DNA of 26,599 bases from JBIQLO01 sp044464175 (GTDB lineage: Bacteria > Planctomycetota > Phycisphaerae > Tepidisphaerales > Tepidisphaeraceae): contig JBIQLO010000032.1 of assembly GCA_044464175.1 (NCBI GenBank), positions 1 through 26,599 of the forward strand, in the 5' to 3' direction. A program made the translations under genes and the position numbers. Below are positions 1-8,623 of the stretch, in pieces (within the stretch, counting starts at the first letter, position 1; every line of letters begins with the position of its first letter). Under the pieces are notes generated by a model, which was given only the letters and a program-made list of their open reading frames with translations, was not told the origin of the DNA and made no database searches.

Positions 1-1
1 C

Positions 2-1678
2 ATGGGGGCGCGGATGCTCCGCCAGTGGCTCCGCTTCCCCCTGCGCGACCCGGAGCACATCGTCGCCCGGCAGGAGGCCATCGCCGCGCTGCTGGAGCAT
101 CCCGAATCGCTCAAGCGCATCGTGACGGAATTTGAAAGCGTCTGCGACATCGAGCGCATTGTTGCCCGCCTGTCCGTCGGGCGGGCCAGCCCGCGCGACC
201 TGAGTGGGCTTTCCCGCTGTCTGGCCGCCCTGCCGGCGCTGCTGGATCAGCTCAAAGCGCTCGACTCCAGGGCGGTCGGCGCGGAACTGCTGGGAATGGC
301 CGACTTCGCGGCCGAGCGGGCGGCGTATCTTCAATCCGCCATCGACCCCGAGCCGGCGCTCCACCTCCGCGAAGGGGGCGTCATCGCCCGCGGGTTCGAT
401 GCCGAACTGGACCGCCTCCGGTCCGTGGGCACCGACGGTCAGCAATGGCTGGCGCAGTATCAGGCCAGGCTCTCGAGCGAAACCGGCATTCCTTCGCTGA
501 AGGTGGCGTACAACAAGGTCTTTGGCTACTACATCGAGGTGACCGACGTACACCGCGACAAGGTCTCTCCCGCCTGGACGCGCAAGCAGACGGTCAAGAA
601 CGCCGAGCGCTACATCACGCCGGAACTCAAGCAATTTGAATCCGATGCGCTTGGAGCGCGCGACAAGGCAATCGCGCTGGAGCAGCGCCTGTTTGAAGGC
701 ATTCGCCAGGCGCTGTTGCCGCATGTGGGTCCACTGCAGGAACTGGCCGATGCGCTGGCGCGGCTGGATGTGCTGGCGAGCCTGGCCGCCCTGGCGCGCC
801 AGCGCCGCTATTGCCGGCCCGTGATCACCGAGGAGCGGACGCTGCACATTCTGGACGGGCGGCATCCGGTGCTGGATGAGCCGCTGGGCAGCGATTTTGT
901 CGCCAACGATGTGCGCTTCGAGGCCGACGATACACTCCTGCTGATCACCGGCCCGAACATGGCCGGCAAATCGACCTATATCCGCCAGACCGCCCTGCTC
1001 GTCCTGATGGCGCAGATCGGCAGTTACATCCCGGCCAGGGAGGCGACCATCGGCTTGGTCGACCGTCTTTTCACGCGAATCGGCGCTTCGGATGAGCTGC
1101 ACGCCGGGCAATCGACCTTCATGGTGGAGATGACCGAGACGGCCAATATCCTCAACAACGCCACCGACCGCTCGCTGGTGATCCTGGATGAAATCGGGCG
1201 CGGCACCAGCACGCTGGATGGCCTCAGCCTGGCCTGGGCCATCGCTGAGCATTTGGCCTCTCAGATTCGCCCCCGGGCGCTCTTCGCCACGCATTACCAT
1301 GAATTGACGGAATTGGCCGAGCGGTTCAAGGGGGTCAGGAATCTCAATGTGGCGGTGCGCGAGTGGGAGGATCAGGTGATATTTCTTCACCGCATTGTCG
1401 AGGGGGGCACCGACCGCTCCTACGGCATTCATGTCGCCCGGCTGGCCGGCGTGCCCAAGCCGGTGCTGGAGCGGGCCAGGCAACTGCTGGGCGAGTTGGC
1501 CGTCCACCACGCGCCGTCGGCGAGCAAATACCGGAAAGAGGACCCGCAATTGCAGCTCTTCGCCGAGCCGCCCGATCCGCTGCGCCAGGCGCTCGACGCC
1601 CTGGACCTCGAGCGTCTGAGCCCGATGGAGGCGTTTGAGTTTTTGCGGAAGTGGAAGCAAACGCCGGAAGAAAGTTGA
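2..1678 (+). CDS. mutS: DNA mismatch repair ATPase MutS, 5'-truncated by window edge
   Basis: MutS recognises mismatches and, as an ATP-driven clamp, recruits MutL. The visible 558 residues are the core, clamp and ATPase parts; roughly 300 residues holding the N-terminal mismatch-binding and connector domains should lie upstream, so the first ATG here is internal. In visible numbering, KVAYNKVFGYYIEVT (167-181) is the conserved clamp-proximal motif, GPNMAGKST (317-325) is the Walker A loop, LVILDEIGRGTSTLDG (392-407) is Walker B plus signature, and FATHYHEL (428-435) is the His switch region. The C-terminus (LSPMEAFEFLRKWK) matches the usual MutS tail, so the 3' end is complete. The next gene is convergent with a 69-bp gap; that gap has only a weak GCCAC/GTGGC hairpin and no T-tract. 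Confidence 0.97.
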   Translation: MGARMLRQWLRFPLRDPEHIVARQEAIAALLEHPESLKRIVTEFESVCDIERIVARLSVGRASPRDLSGLSRCLAALPALLDQLKALDSRAVGAELLGMADFAAERAAYLQSAIDPEPALHLREGGVIARGFDAELDRLRSVGTDGQQWLAQYQARLSSETGIPSLKVAYNKVFGYYIEVTDVHRDKVSPAWTRKQTVKNAERYITPELKQFESDALGARDKAIALEQRLFEGIRQALLPHVGPLQELADALARLDVLASLAALARQRRYCRPVITEERTLHILDGRHPVLDEPLGSDFVANDVRFEADDTLLLITGPNMAGKSTYIRQTALLVLMAQIGSYIPAREATIGLVDRLFTRIGASDELHAGQSTFMVEMTETANILNNATDRSLVILDEIGRGTSTLDGLSLAWAIAEHLASQIRPRALFATHYHELTELAERFKGVRNLNVAVREWEDQVIFLHRIVEGGTDRSYGIHVARLAGVPKPVLERARQLLGELAVHHAPSASKYRKEDPQLQLFAEPPDPLRQALDALDLERLSPMEAFEFLRKWKQTPEES

Positions 1679-1747
1679 ATTGCCGTTGGGGACAGCCGCC
1701 TTCCATCCGCCACGCCGTGGCCGCCGCAGCGCGAGGTCATCCCTGCC

Positions 1748-2092
1748 TCACACCTCGCGCAGCATGCCGAGGAGGCGCTGGATGTCGATGGGCTTTTGCA
1801 TCATGGGCACTTCCATCTCGCGCAGGCAGGCGGCGATGTGCTCAGGGCTGGCGGCGGTGACGAGGATGGGGTGAAGCTCGGGGTTGAGCAGGCCCAGAAT
1901 GCGGATCAACTCGGCCCCGCTCATGCCGGGCAGGTCCAAGTCGATGACGGCCCGGTCTGGCAGATGGCCTTTGCCGATGAGGCGCAGCGCCTGTTCGGCG
2001 GACCCGACGGCTTCGGTTTCAAACCCGTTGGAGGTCAGCAGAATGGTCAGGGCACGGCGGGCCAGAACTTCATCTTCAACGACCAGCAACAC
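1748..2092 (-). CDS. Stand-alone response regulator receiver protein
   Basis: A single CheY-like receiver domain of 114 residues with no output domain. I chose a GTG start at 2092 (M-LLVVEDE), preceded by a GGAG nine bases upstream. An in-frame ATG at 2170 would add 26 residues that look like no receiver N-terminus. Visible receiver residues: acidic pair E6/D7, phospho-acceptor D51 in VIDLDLPGMSG, T79 in VTAAS and K100 in the KP motif. Such proteins usually pass a phosphate to or from a partner kinase by protein contact; no kinase is in this window, so the pathway is unknown. It is divergent from the acyltransferase gene (139-bp gap) and convergent with mutS. The family assignment is firm; the start is moderately sure. 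Confidence 0.9.
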   Translation of the reverse strand: MLLVVEDEVLARRALTILLTSNGFETEAVGSAEQALRLIGKGHLPDRAVIDLDLPGMSGAELIRILGLLNPELHPILVTAASPEHIAACLREMEVPMMQKPIDIQRLLGMLREV

Positions 2093-2231
2093 TGCAAGGT
2101 ACTCCGTAGCAGCGAGGTCGAACCGCCCTGTCAGACCTCTAACCTGGGGCGAACAAAGAATTCCAAGCAAAACAAATGCCAGGAGGACCCGCTTTTATTT
2201 CCAGAAGCAGGGTCTACAATGCCCGCCGTCC

Positions 2232-3170
2232 ATGGCCAAACCGCGACATTTTTACACCCCCGCCGTCCATTTTGCCGGATATCTGGGCATGCGCATCGCC
2301 GCGATGTTCATGCATATGTTTCCCATCCAGGCCAACCTCCGCTTCGCCCGTTTGCTGGGGGATTTCGCCTATCTCGTGGACCGGAAGCATCGCGAGCGGG
2401 CGTTGGCCAACGTCCAGCGCAGTTTTCCGGGAATCTCCCGGGAACGTCAGGAATTTCTGGCCCGCCGGAGCCTCCAGGAGTTGTTCCTGCTGATTGTGGA
2501 GGTGCTTTTCACCACCCGGCTGATCCGGCTGGACACCTGGGCCCGGTACATCCAGATGCACCAGTTGGAGCCGGTGCTGGAGATGCTCCTGAGGCGCAAA
2601 AAGGGGATGATCCTCATCACCGGCCATTACGGGAACTTTGAGGTGCTGGGGTATGTCATGGCGATCCTGGGCTTTGCCACCTCGAGCGTCGCCCGCCCGC
2701 TGGACAACCCCTATGTCAGCCGCTGGCTCTTTGACGTGCGCCAGAAGCACGGGCAGCGCATCATCGACAAGCGCGGCGCCACGCCGGAGGTGATCTCCGT
2801 GCTGGATGACAACGGCGTGGTCGGCTTCGTCGCCGATCAGAACGCCGGCAGCAAGGGGCTGTTTGTTGACTTCTTCGGGCGCAAGGCCAGCACCTACAAA
2901 TCGATCGGGCTGCTGGCGATGGAATATGAAGTCCCCATCGTGGTGGGCTACTCCCGGCGGCTGAGCGACGACTTCCGCTTCCAGATGGGGGTGGAGGATG
3001 TCATTCACCCCGAGGATTGGAAGAATCAGGAGGACCCGCTGCGCTACATCACCCAGCGCTACACCAAGGCGATTGAGGATTTCGTGCGGGCGGCCCCGGA
3101 GCAGTACTGGTGGCTGCACCGGCGCTGGAAGACCCGTCCCAAGGGGGAAGCGCCCGAGGCGTATGACTGA
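2232..3170 (+). CDS. LpxL/HtrB-family lysophospholipid (lipid A) acyltransferase
   Basis: A 312-residue membrane-associated acyltransferase of the lipid A late-acyltransferase family, which transfers an acyl chain from acyl-ACP to a lipid A precursor (LpxL/LpxM/LpxP) or to related lipids. Visible marks: catalytic HX4E at H132-E137 (HYGNFE), the RPLDNP substrate motif about 25 residues on, ADQNAGSKGLFVDFFG, and the C-terminal QYWWLHRRWKTRP block from Q291. Length matches the family. ATG 2232 is the first Met of the conserved part; no good Shine-Dalgarno precedes it, and a TACAAT at 2215-2220 could be a -10. The gene is convergent with the GT4 gene (3-bp gap). The exact acyl acceptor cannot be read from sequence, hence no gene symbol. 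Confidence 0.9.
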   Translation: MAKPRHFYTPAVHFAGYLGMRIAAMFMHMFPIQANLRFARLLGDFAYLVDRKHRERALANVQRSFPGISRERQEFLARRSLQELFLLIVEVLFTTRLIRLDTWARYIQMHQLEPVLEMLLRRKKGMILITGHYGNFEVLGYVMAILGFATSSVARPLDNPYVSRWLFDVRQKHGQRIIDKRGATPEVISVLDDNGVVGFVADQNAGSKGLFVDFFGRKASTYKSIGLLAMEYEVPIVVGYSRRLSDDFRFQMGVEDVIHPEDWKNQEDPLRYITQRYTKAIEDFVRAAPEQYWWLHRRWKTRPKGEAPEAYD

Positions 3171-3173
3171 TGG

Positions 3174-4238
3174 TCATTGGTTTTTGAATAACTGTGACTT
3201 GTAGAGGGGGAGGACCGCCTCCCAGGTGTACTGTTGTTGCACCTTCTGGAGGGCGTTGGCGATGAGGCGCTGGCGCAGGGCGGGGTCGGCCGACAGGCGA
3301 GTGATGGCGGCGGCCAGGGATTGGGGACTGGCGATCGGGACGAGCAGGCCGGTCTGCTCGTGGGTGATGACATCGCGGATGCCGGGGGCATCCGTGGCGA
3401 CGATGGGGAGCCCGGCGGCCATCGCCTCGATCAACACCATCGGCATCCCTTCGGCCTCGGAGGGCAATGCGAGCAGATCGATCCGGTCCAAGGCCGCCTG
3501 GGGCGTCCGGACCATGCCGTGAAGCGTGACGCGCTGGTTCAGGTTGAGACGGTCGATCATACTGATGATGCGCGGGCGGTCAGGCCCATCGCCAAAAAGC
3601 GACAGGCGCAATCCAGGATCGGCCAGGAGCAGGGCGCGAATCAGGTCGGGAATGCGCTTGATGGGATCGAAGCGGCCCAGGAACCCGAGCGTCTGGATGG
3701 GGCGGGCCGGAGCGCGGCGAAGCGATTGGAAATCGGCCGGGTCCAGGGCGTTCGGGATGACGATAAGCTTTTCAGGATGGATGCCGGAGCGCGCCTGGGC
3801 GGCGTCGGCGATGGATCGGGAGGGGACGATGATTTTTTCGGCCGACCGGGCGGCCCATCGCTGGGCCAGCCAGTGCCAGCGGGGGCGGGGCTGCGTCGTC
3901 TGGATGGATTGGATCAGCCGCACATTTGGGCATTGCCGCACGGCCGAGGCGGCCATGACGTTGGCGTGGACCAAAAAGCTGAAGACGAGATCAAATCGGC
4001 CGGACCTAATCAATGTGATCAGCCGGCGCCGCGCCGGACGAAAGACGGCGATGGAGCGGGCACCCAATGCGGTGACCTTCCCCCCCTGCCGCTGGATCTC
4101 CTCGGCCACGGGGCCCCAGGGGCCCAGGCAGGCGACTTCCACCTCGATTTCCTCATCCGGCAGCCGGGCCGCCAACTCGCGGACCACCGTGGGCGTCCCG
4201 CCGCGCTGGAGATCGGTGATAAGGAGAAGGAGACGCAT
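3174..4238 (-). CDS. GT4-family glycosyltransferase (GT-B fold)
   Basis: A 354-residue retaining glycosyltransferase of family GT4. The N-terminal half starts with LLLITDLQRGGTPTVVREL, the usual glycine loop. The C-terminal half has IPNALDPADF, FLGRFDPIKR (nucleotide-sugar phosphate contacts), FGDGPDR, and the EX7E motif at E263/E271 in SEAEGMPMVLIEAMAAG. GT4 enzymes build lipopolysaccharide, exopolysaccharide or glycolipids from NDP-sugars at the inner face of the membrane. Next to a lipid A-type acyltransferase, a role in envelope glycolipid synthesis is a reasonable inference, but donor and acceptor are unknown. The gene faces away from murE over a 226-bp gap and ends 3 bp from the converging acyltransferase gene. 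No clear Shine-Dalgarno precedes ATG 4238. Confidence 0.92.
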   Translation of the reverse strand: MRLLLLITDLQRGGTPTVVRELAARLPDEEIEVEVACLGPWGPVAEEIQRQGGKVTALGARSIAVFRPARRRLITLIRSGRFDLVFSFLVHANVMAASAVRQCPNVRLIQSIQTTQPRPRWHWLAQRWAARSAEKIIVPSRSIADAAQARSGIHPEKLIVIPNALDPADFQSLRRAPARPIQTLGFLGRFDPIKRIPDLIRALLLADPGLRLSLFGDGPDRPRIISMIDRLNLNQRVTLHGMVRTPQAALDRIDLLALPSEAEGMPMVLIEAMAAGLPIVATDAPGIRDVITHEQTGLLVPIASPQSLAAAITRLSADPALRQRLIANALQKVQQQYTWEAVLPLYKSQLFKNQ

Positions 4239-4464
4239 GGAGCGGATGGTACCCTAAAATCCATTCTGCCGCGCAGAAAGGCGGAACGTAGCGATCCAGT
4301 CTGCGAACGATCCTGCCGACAATTCATCTGTTCTCATCCGTGGTCAGGCCCACCCGCCCGCGATTGCGATTGGAGGGCGGATTTGATACGGTTTGCGGGT
4401 CGGCGGCATGGCGGTCGCCGGGAAGGCGTTGGTGTTCTAAACCCTTTGGGAAGAGGATGTCCCG

Positions 4465-5949
4465 ATGGTCATGCTTCACGATCTGTTGCGGGCGTTGGAC
4501 CCGTCGATTGCCTGCCGGGGGGTGCCCAATCTTGAAATCACGGGCGTGGAGGAGGATTCCCGCAGAATTCGCGCGGGAAATCTTTTTGTTGCCCGGCCCG
4601 GCACCAAAACGAACGGGGCGAAATTCGCGGCCGACGCCCAAAGCCGGGGCGCGGCGGCAATGGTGACGCAGACGGCGGCTCCGGGGGCGGAACTGCCGCA
4701 GATCATCATTTCCGACGCCCACCGGGCGGTGGCGCGGCTGGCCCACCTGTTTTATGGAGAGCCGACCCGGCAGGTGAAACTGCTGGCGGTGACGGGAACC
4801 AACGGCAAAACGACGACAGCCTATCTGCTGCGGCATCTGCTCAATGGCATCGGCCGGCGCTGCGGGATGATCGGGACCGTCGAGATCGATGACGGTCGGT
4901 CGGTGACGGAGGCGGCGATGACCACGCCGGGCGCTGTCGAAACCGCGCAGCTGCTGGCGAAGATGCGTGACCATGGATGCTGGACGTGCGCGATTGAGGC
5001 CTCCAGCCACGCGCTGGACCAGCAACGACTGGCCGGGGCGCACCTGGCGGGGGCGGCCTTCACCAATCTGACGGGCGACCATCTGGACTATCACAAGACC
5101 ATGGAGCAGTACGCCGGGGCCAAGGCCAGGCTGTTTGAAATGCTCGATGAGCATGGTCCGGCCGTCATCAACGCCGAAGATCCACATGCCGAGCGCATGG
5201 TGCGCGACTGCCGGGGGCGGGTGATCCGGTTCGGATTCGGAAAAACAGCCGACTACCGAGCGCGGGATGTGATGGTGTCGGCCAGGGGGAGCCAATTCAC
5301 ACTCCTCACGCCGGATGGGCAGGCGAATGTTGAGATGAGCCTGATCGGGCGGCACAACATCGAAAATGCCCTGACGGCGGCGGCGCTGGCGGGTGAGACG
5401 TTCGGGCTGAGCGTGCATCAACTGGCCCAAGGACTCAAGACGGCCCAGGGCGCGCCGGGGCGGCTTTCGGCCGTGGTGGGAGATCAGCCGTTTGCGGTGC
5501 TGGTGGATTATGCCCATACCGACGATGCGCTGGAGAATGTCCTGTCGGCGCTGCGTCCGCTGTGCAACGGGGGCAAATTGCGCGTGCTTTTTGGCTGCGG
5601 AGGCGATCGGGACCGCACCAAGCGCCCGCGCATGGCCCGGACGGCGCAAAAGGGGGCGGATGTGGTCTATGTCACCAGCGACAACCCCCGCACGGAGGAG
5701 CCACGGGCGATCATTGAGGAAATTCTGAGCGGATTTTCGGCCGATAAACAGAGACAGGTGGTCGTCGAGCCGGATCGCCGGGCGGCCATCGAGCGGGTGC
5801 TGTCGGACGCCCGGCCGGGGGACATCGTCCTGCTGGCCGGCAAGGGGCATGAGAACTACCAGATCGTCGGCACGGAGAAACGGCATTTTGATGACGCGGA
5901 GGAGGCTCGGAAGGTGCTCGATCGGTTGTCCTCGAAACGTCCTCAATGA
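4465..5949 (+). CDS. murE: UDP-MurNAc-L-Ala-D-Glu:meso-diaminopimelate ligase MurE
   Basis: Cytoplasmic Mur ligase that adds the third stem-peptide residue to UDP-MurNAc-L-Ala-D-Glu using ATP. 494 residues, full length. Motifs: TGTNGKTT P-loop at 110-117, ASSHALDQQRL, TNLTGDHLDYH, YAGAKARLF with the Lys (K220) that is carbamylated in this family, GRHNIENALTA, DYAHTDDALENVL, and DNPR at 406-409. In characterised MurE enzymes DNPR selects meso-DAP over lysine, so the peptidoglycan is predicted to be DAP-type. ATG 4465 follows AGAGG at 4452-4456; a second in-frame ATG at 4471 is possible. First gene of murE-murF-mraY, so the promoter should lie in the 226-bp gap upstream, where I see no convincing -35/-10 pair. 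Confidence 0.97.
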   Translation: MVMLHDLLRALDPSIACRGVPNLEITGVEEDSRRIRAGNLFVARPGTKTNGAKFAADAQSRGAAAMVTQTAAPGAELPQIIISDAHRAVARLAHLFYGEPTRQVKLLAVTGTNGKTTTAYLLRHLLNGIGRRCGMIGTVEIDDGRSVTEAAMTTPGAVETAQLLAKMRDHGCWTCAIEASSHALDQQRLAGAHLAGAAFTNLTGDHLDYHKTMEQYAGAKARLFEMLDEHGPAVINAEDPHAERMVRDCRGRVIRFGFGKTADYRARDVMVSARGSQFTLLTPDGQANVEMSLIGRHNIENALTAAALAGETFGLSVHQLAQGLKTAQGAPGRLSAVVGDQPFAVLVDYAHTDDALENVLSALRPLCNGGKLRVLFGCGGDRDRTKRPRMARTAQKGADVVYVTSDNPRTEEPRAIIEEILSGFSADKQRQVVVEPDRRAAIERVLSDARPGDIVLLAGKGHENYQIVGTEKRHFDDAEEARKVLDRLSSKRPQ

Positions 5950-5977
5950 ACGACTCCGCACTCAGCACGAGCCGTAT

Positions 5978-7420
5978 ATGAAACCACTCTCTTTACAAGA
6001 CATTCGACTGGCGGTGGCGGGCAAAAGCGTGGGGCCGCTGTCGCGGGGGCTGCCGGCGGTGCAGTCGGTCTGCACGGACACGCGGCAGATGAAGCCGGCC
6101 TCGCTGTTCATCGCGCTGCGCGGGGAGCGGTTTGACGGGCACCAGTTCCTGGAGCAGGCGGCGGCCGGCGGCGCGATCGCGGCGGTGGTGGATAAAGCGC
6201 CGGACAGGGAGATTCCGAATTTCCACGTCATCGTGGTCAACGATACACGGGCCGCGCTGGGCAAACTGGCGACGTTCGTGCGCAAGCAGATGCGCGGCAA
6301 GGTCATCGCGGTGGCCGGGAGCAACGGCAAGACCAGCACCAAGCACCTGATTCACGCCGCGCTGGGGCGGCGGCTGCGCGGATCGATCTCGCCCAAGAGC
6401 TACAACAATGACATCGGCGTGCCGCTGACAATCCTGCCGGCCGATGCCTCCCAGGATTACCTGGTGCTGGAAATGGGGACGAATCATCCGGGGGAGATCA
6501 GCCCATTAAGCACCATGGCCCGACCGGACATTGCGGTGATCACCAATTGCTCGGCCGAGCATCTGGAGGGATTGGGGGACCTGGCGGGCGTGCGACGGGA
6601 GAACGCGACGATCATTGACGGGCTGGCGGCCACCGGCTTGCTGGTGGTCAACGGGGATGATGAGGAATTGCTGGCGGCAGTGTCGGCCTTTCGGGGCCGG
6701 CGACTGACGTTCGGCTTCAAACCGACCAATGACCTGTTCGCCACGGAGGTGCGCTGCGATGCGGAGGGCGTGCGGTTCAACCTCAACGGGAGCCGGCAGG
6801 AGGTCTTCGTGCCGCTGCTGGGACGCCACACGGCGACCAATGCCCTGGCGGCGATCGCCGTGGCCCGGCGGCTGGCCGTGCCCGAGCCGCAGGTCTATGA
6901 GGGACTGGCGCAGGCGCATGGGCCTGAAATGCGACTCCAGTTGCAGCAGGTGAACGGCATCACGCTGCTGAACGACGCCTACAACGCCAACCCCGCCTCC
7001 ATGAAGGCGGCGCTGGAGACGGTGCAATCGATTTCTGTGGGCGGAGTCGCTGATCCCACAGACCCGGCTGCGGGGCGGCGAATTGCGGTGCTGGGAGAAA
7101 TGCGGGAGCTGGGAGAATCGGCCAAGCGGCTGCATGAGGAGGTCGGGCGGGTGGCGGCAAAATCGGGGCTGGACTGGCTTATCGGCGTGGGGGCGGGCAC
7201 GGTGGATCTGCTGGCGGCAGCGCGGGATGGGGGATTTTCGCCGGATCGGATGCGGCATTTCGCCGATTCAACGGCGGCCGCCGGTGAGTTGGCGGGAATG
7301 GTGCGCCAAGGTGATCTGGTGCTGCTCAAAGGATCACGTGGCGTGCATCTGGAGAAGGTGGTGGAGGCGTTGTCCGGCGGGCAACGGACAGCGGTCAACG
7401 GTTCACCAGTCGCGTCATGA
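5978..7420 (+). CDS. murF: UDP-MurNAc-tripeptide:D-Ala-D-Ala ligase MurF
   Basis: Cytoplasmic Mur ligase that attaches D-Ala-D-Ala to make UDP-MurNAc-pentapeptide. 480 residues from ATG 5978. Motifs: DTRQMKPASLFIALRGERFDGH (N-terminal UDP-binding domain, contains the usual DSR-like start), AGSNGKTSTK P-loop (114-120), LEMGTNHPGEI, TNCSAEHLEGL, GRHTATNALAA, and the MurF-specific NDAYNANPASMKAAL. Two oddities: residues about 350-363, just before the conserved GRRIAVLGEMRELG, are an extra loop coded by a perfect 8-bp palindrome (7034-7062). The last residues after LKGSRGVHLEKVVEAL are coded by period-7 repeat DNA (7381-7401). It starts 28 bp after murE and its stop overlaps the mraY start (ATGA), implying translational coupling. 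Confidence 0.96.
   Translation: MKPLSLQDIRLAVAGKSVGPLSRGLPAVQSVCTDTRQMKPASLFIALRGERFDGHQFLEQAAAGGAIAAVVDKAPDREIPNFHVIVVNDTRAALGKLATFVRKQMRGKVIAVAGSNGKTSTKHLIHAALGRRLRGSISPKSYNNDIGVPLTILPADASQDYLVLEMGTNHPGEISPLSTMARPDIAVITNCSAEHLEGLGDLAGVRRENATIIDGLAATGLLVVNGDDEELLAAVSAFRGRRLTFGFKPTNDLFATEVRCDAEGVRFNLNGSRQEVFVPLLGRHTATNALAAIAVARRLAVPEPQVYEGLAQAHGPEMRLQLQQVNGITLLNDAYNANPASMKAALETVQSISVGGVADPTDPAAGRRIAVLGEMRELGESAKRLHEEVGRVAAKSGLDWLIGVGAGTVDLLAAARDGGFSPDRMRHFADSTAAAGELAGMVRQGDLVLLKGSRGVHLEKVVEALSGGQRTAVNGSPVAS
7034..7062. repeat. Perfect 8-bp palindrome inserted in frame in murF
   Basis: Arms TCTGTGGG (7034-7041) and CCCACAGA (7055-7062) flank a 13-base loop. The palindrome codes for a surplus SVGGVADPTD-like stretch between the AALE helix and the GRRIAVLGEM strand of MurF, where family members normally have only a few residues. 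It is therefore likely a short insertion, not conserved coding sequence. Confidence 0.6.
7381..7401 (+). repeat. Period-7 repeat tract at the murF 3' end
   Basis: Three consecutive heptamers, GCAACGG, ACAGCGG and TCAACGG, in register. They encode the last residues of MurF and end just before the ATGA overlap with mraY. The CAACGG word is shared with the tracts upstream of sppA and between pilN and pilO. Confidence 0.5.
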
Positions 7421-8622
7421 TGTATCTGCTGGTCCAACATCTGCTGCCCTGGCTCCAGGATCACCACCTGGGGTTTTTGCGCGTCTTCACGTTCGTGACA
7501 TTTCAGGCGACGGCGTCGATCCTGCTGAGCTTTTTCATCTGCATCCTGGCCGGGCCGCGCATCATCAACTGGCTGCGGCGGCAGAAGATCGGCGATCTGG
7601 CCGGCTTTGACGAGGCGGAAATGGACAAGCTGATGGCCAACAAGAAGGGGACGCCCACGATGGGCGGGCTCCTGATCATCAGCGCCATTGCCGCGACGAT
7701 GCTGCTTCTGGCGGATTTGTCGAATTTTTACGTGCTGATGGCGCTATTGTGCCTGATCTGGCTGGGGGCGGTGGGGGCGAGCGATGACTGGCTGAAGCTG
7801 ACGGCGGCAAGGCGCACGGGAAGTCGCCAGGGATTGACCAGCCGGGAAAAGCTGCTGTTTCAGGTGGGATTGGGGATCGTGCTCTGCTTTTTCACCTGGC
7901 ATTACGGGCGGGATGTGGCCGAGACGCACACGATCTACTTTCCCTTCTTCAAGTCGGCGCAGATCAACCTGGCGAGCGTGGGCCAGGCGATAGGCCACTG
8001 GTGGGGCGCGGACCGGCTGCAGTGGGTGAACTGGGGAATGGTGCTGTTCATCCTGATCGGCACGATCGTGCTGACCGGATCGAGCAACGCGGTGAACCTG
8101 ACCGATGGGCTGGACGGTCTGGCGGCCGGCTCGATGGCGATTGTGAGCTTTGCCTTCCTGCTGCTGACGCTGATCGCCGACACGTTGTGGCTGTCGAACC
8201 GGCTGTTTCTGCCGCTGATTCCCACCAGCGGGCAGATGGCCGTGCCGGCCGGGGCGATGACGGGGGCGTGCCTGGGCTTTTTGTGGTTTAACTGCAATCC
8301 CGCGCGGGTCTTCATGGGGGACACCGGCTCGCTGGCGCTGGGGGGATTGATCGGGTACATCGCCATCGTCATCCGCCAGGAGATGATGCTGGTGCTGATC
8401 GGCGGCATCTTCGTCATCGAAGCCTGTTCGGTCATGCTGCAGGTCTTCTATTTCAAGTATACGCGCCGGCGCTATGGGGAGGGGCGGCGGATCTTCCTGA
8501 TGGCGCCACTGCACCATCATTTCCAGAAAAAAGGGTGGACCGAGACGCAGGTGGTCGTGCGCTTCTGGCTGATCGGGGCGATGCTGGCGGCAATGGGGCT
8601 GGCGACGTTGAAGCTGCGATAG
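7417..8622 (+). CDS. mraY: Phospho-N-acetylmuramoyl-pentapeptide transferase MraY
   Basis: Integral membrane enzyme that transfers phospho-MurNAc-pentapeptide from UDP to undecaprenyl phosphate, forming lipid I. 401 residues, somewhat longer than the usual 320-360 because of long periplasmic and cytoplasmic loops. About ten hydrophobic segments. Motifs: KKGTPTMGGLLI, the catalytic-site aspartates D123/D124 in ASDDWLK, NAVNLTDGLDGLAAG (D230, D233), FMGDTGSLALGG, and the APLHHHFQKKGW motif (H366-H368). The ATGA overlap with murF places it in the same transcript. The operon stops here: murD, ftsW and murG do not follow, unlike the canonical dcw order, and ubiE converges with a 1-bp gap. Confidence 0.97.
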   Translation: MMYLLVQHLLPWLQDHHLGFLRVFTFVTFQATASILLSFFICILAGPRIINWLRRQKIGDLAGFDEAEMDKLMANKKGTPTMGGLLIISAIAATMLLLADLSNFYVLMALLCLIWLGAVGASDDWLKLTAARRTGSRQGLTSREKLLFQVGLGIVLCFFTWHYGRDVAETHTIYFPFFKSAQINLASVGQAIGHWWGADRLQWVNWGMVLFILIGTIVLTGSSNAVNLTDGLDGLAAGSMAIVSFAFLLLTLIADTLWLSNRLFLPLIPTSGQMAVPAGAMTGACLGFLWFNCNPARVFMGDTGSLALGGLIGYIAIVIRQEMMLVLIGGIFVIEACSVMLQVFYFKYTRRRYGEGRRIFLMAPLHHHFQKKGWTETQVVVRFWLIGAMLAAMGLATLKLR

Positions 8623-8623
8623 A

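Noticed and set aside
1679..1747. Terminator between mutS and the receiver gene
   Set aside because: Only a 5-bp GCCAC/GTGGC stem without a T-run.
2181..2186. Perfect AGGAGG as ribosome-binding site for the acyltransferase
   Set aside because: It is 45 bases before the ATG and no in-frame start codon lies at a useful distance after it.
1884..2231. Upstream extension of the acyltransferase reading frame
   Set aside because: The first ~116 codons overlap the receiver gene on the other strand and have no acyltransferase-like or membrane character; ATG 2232 fits the family start.
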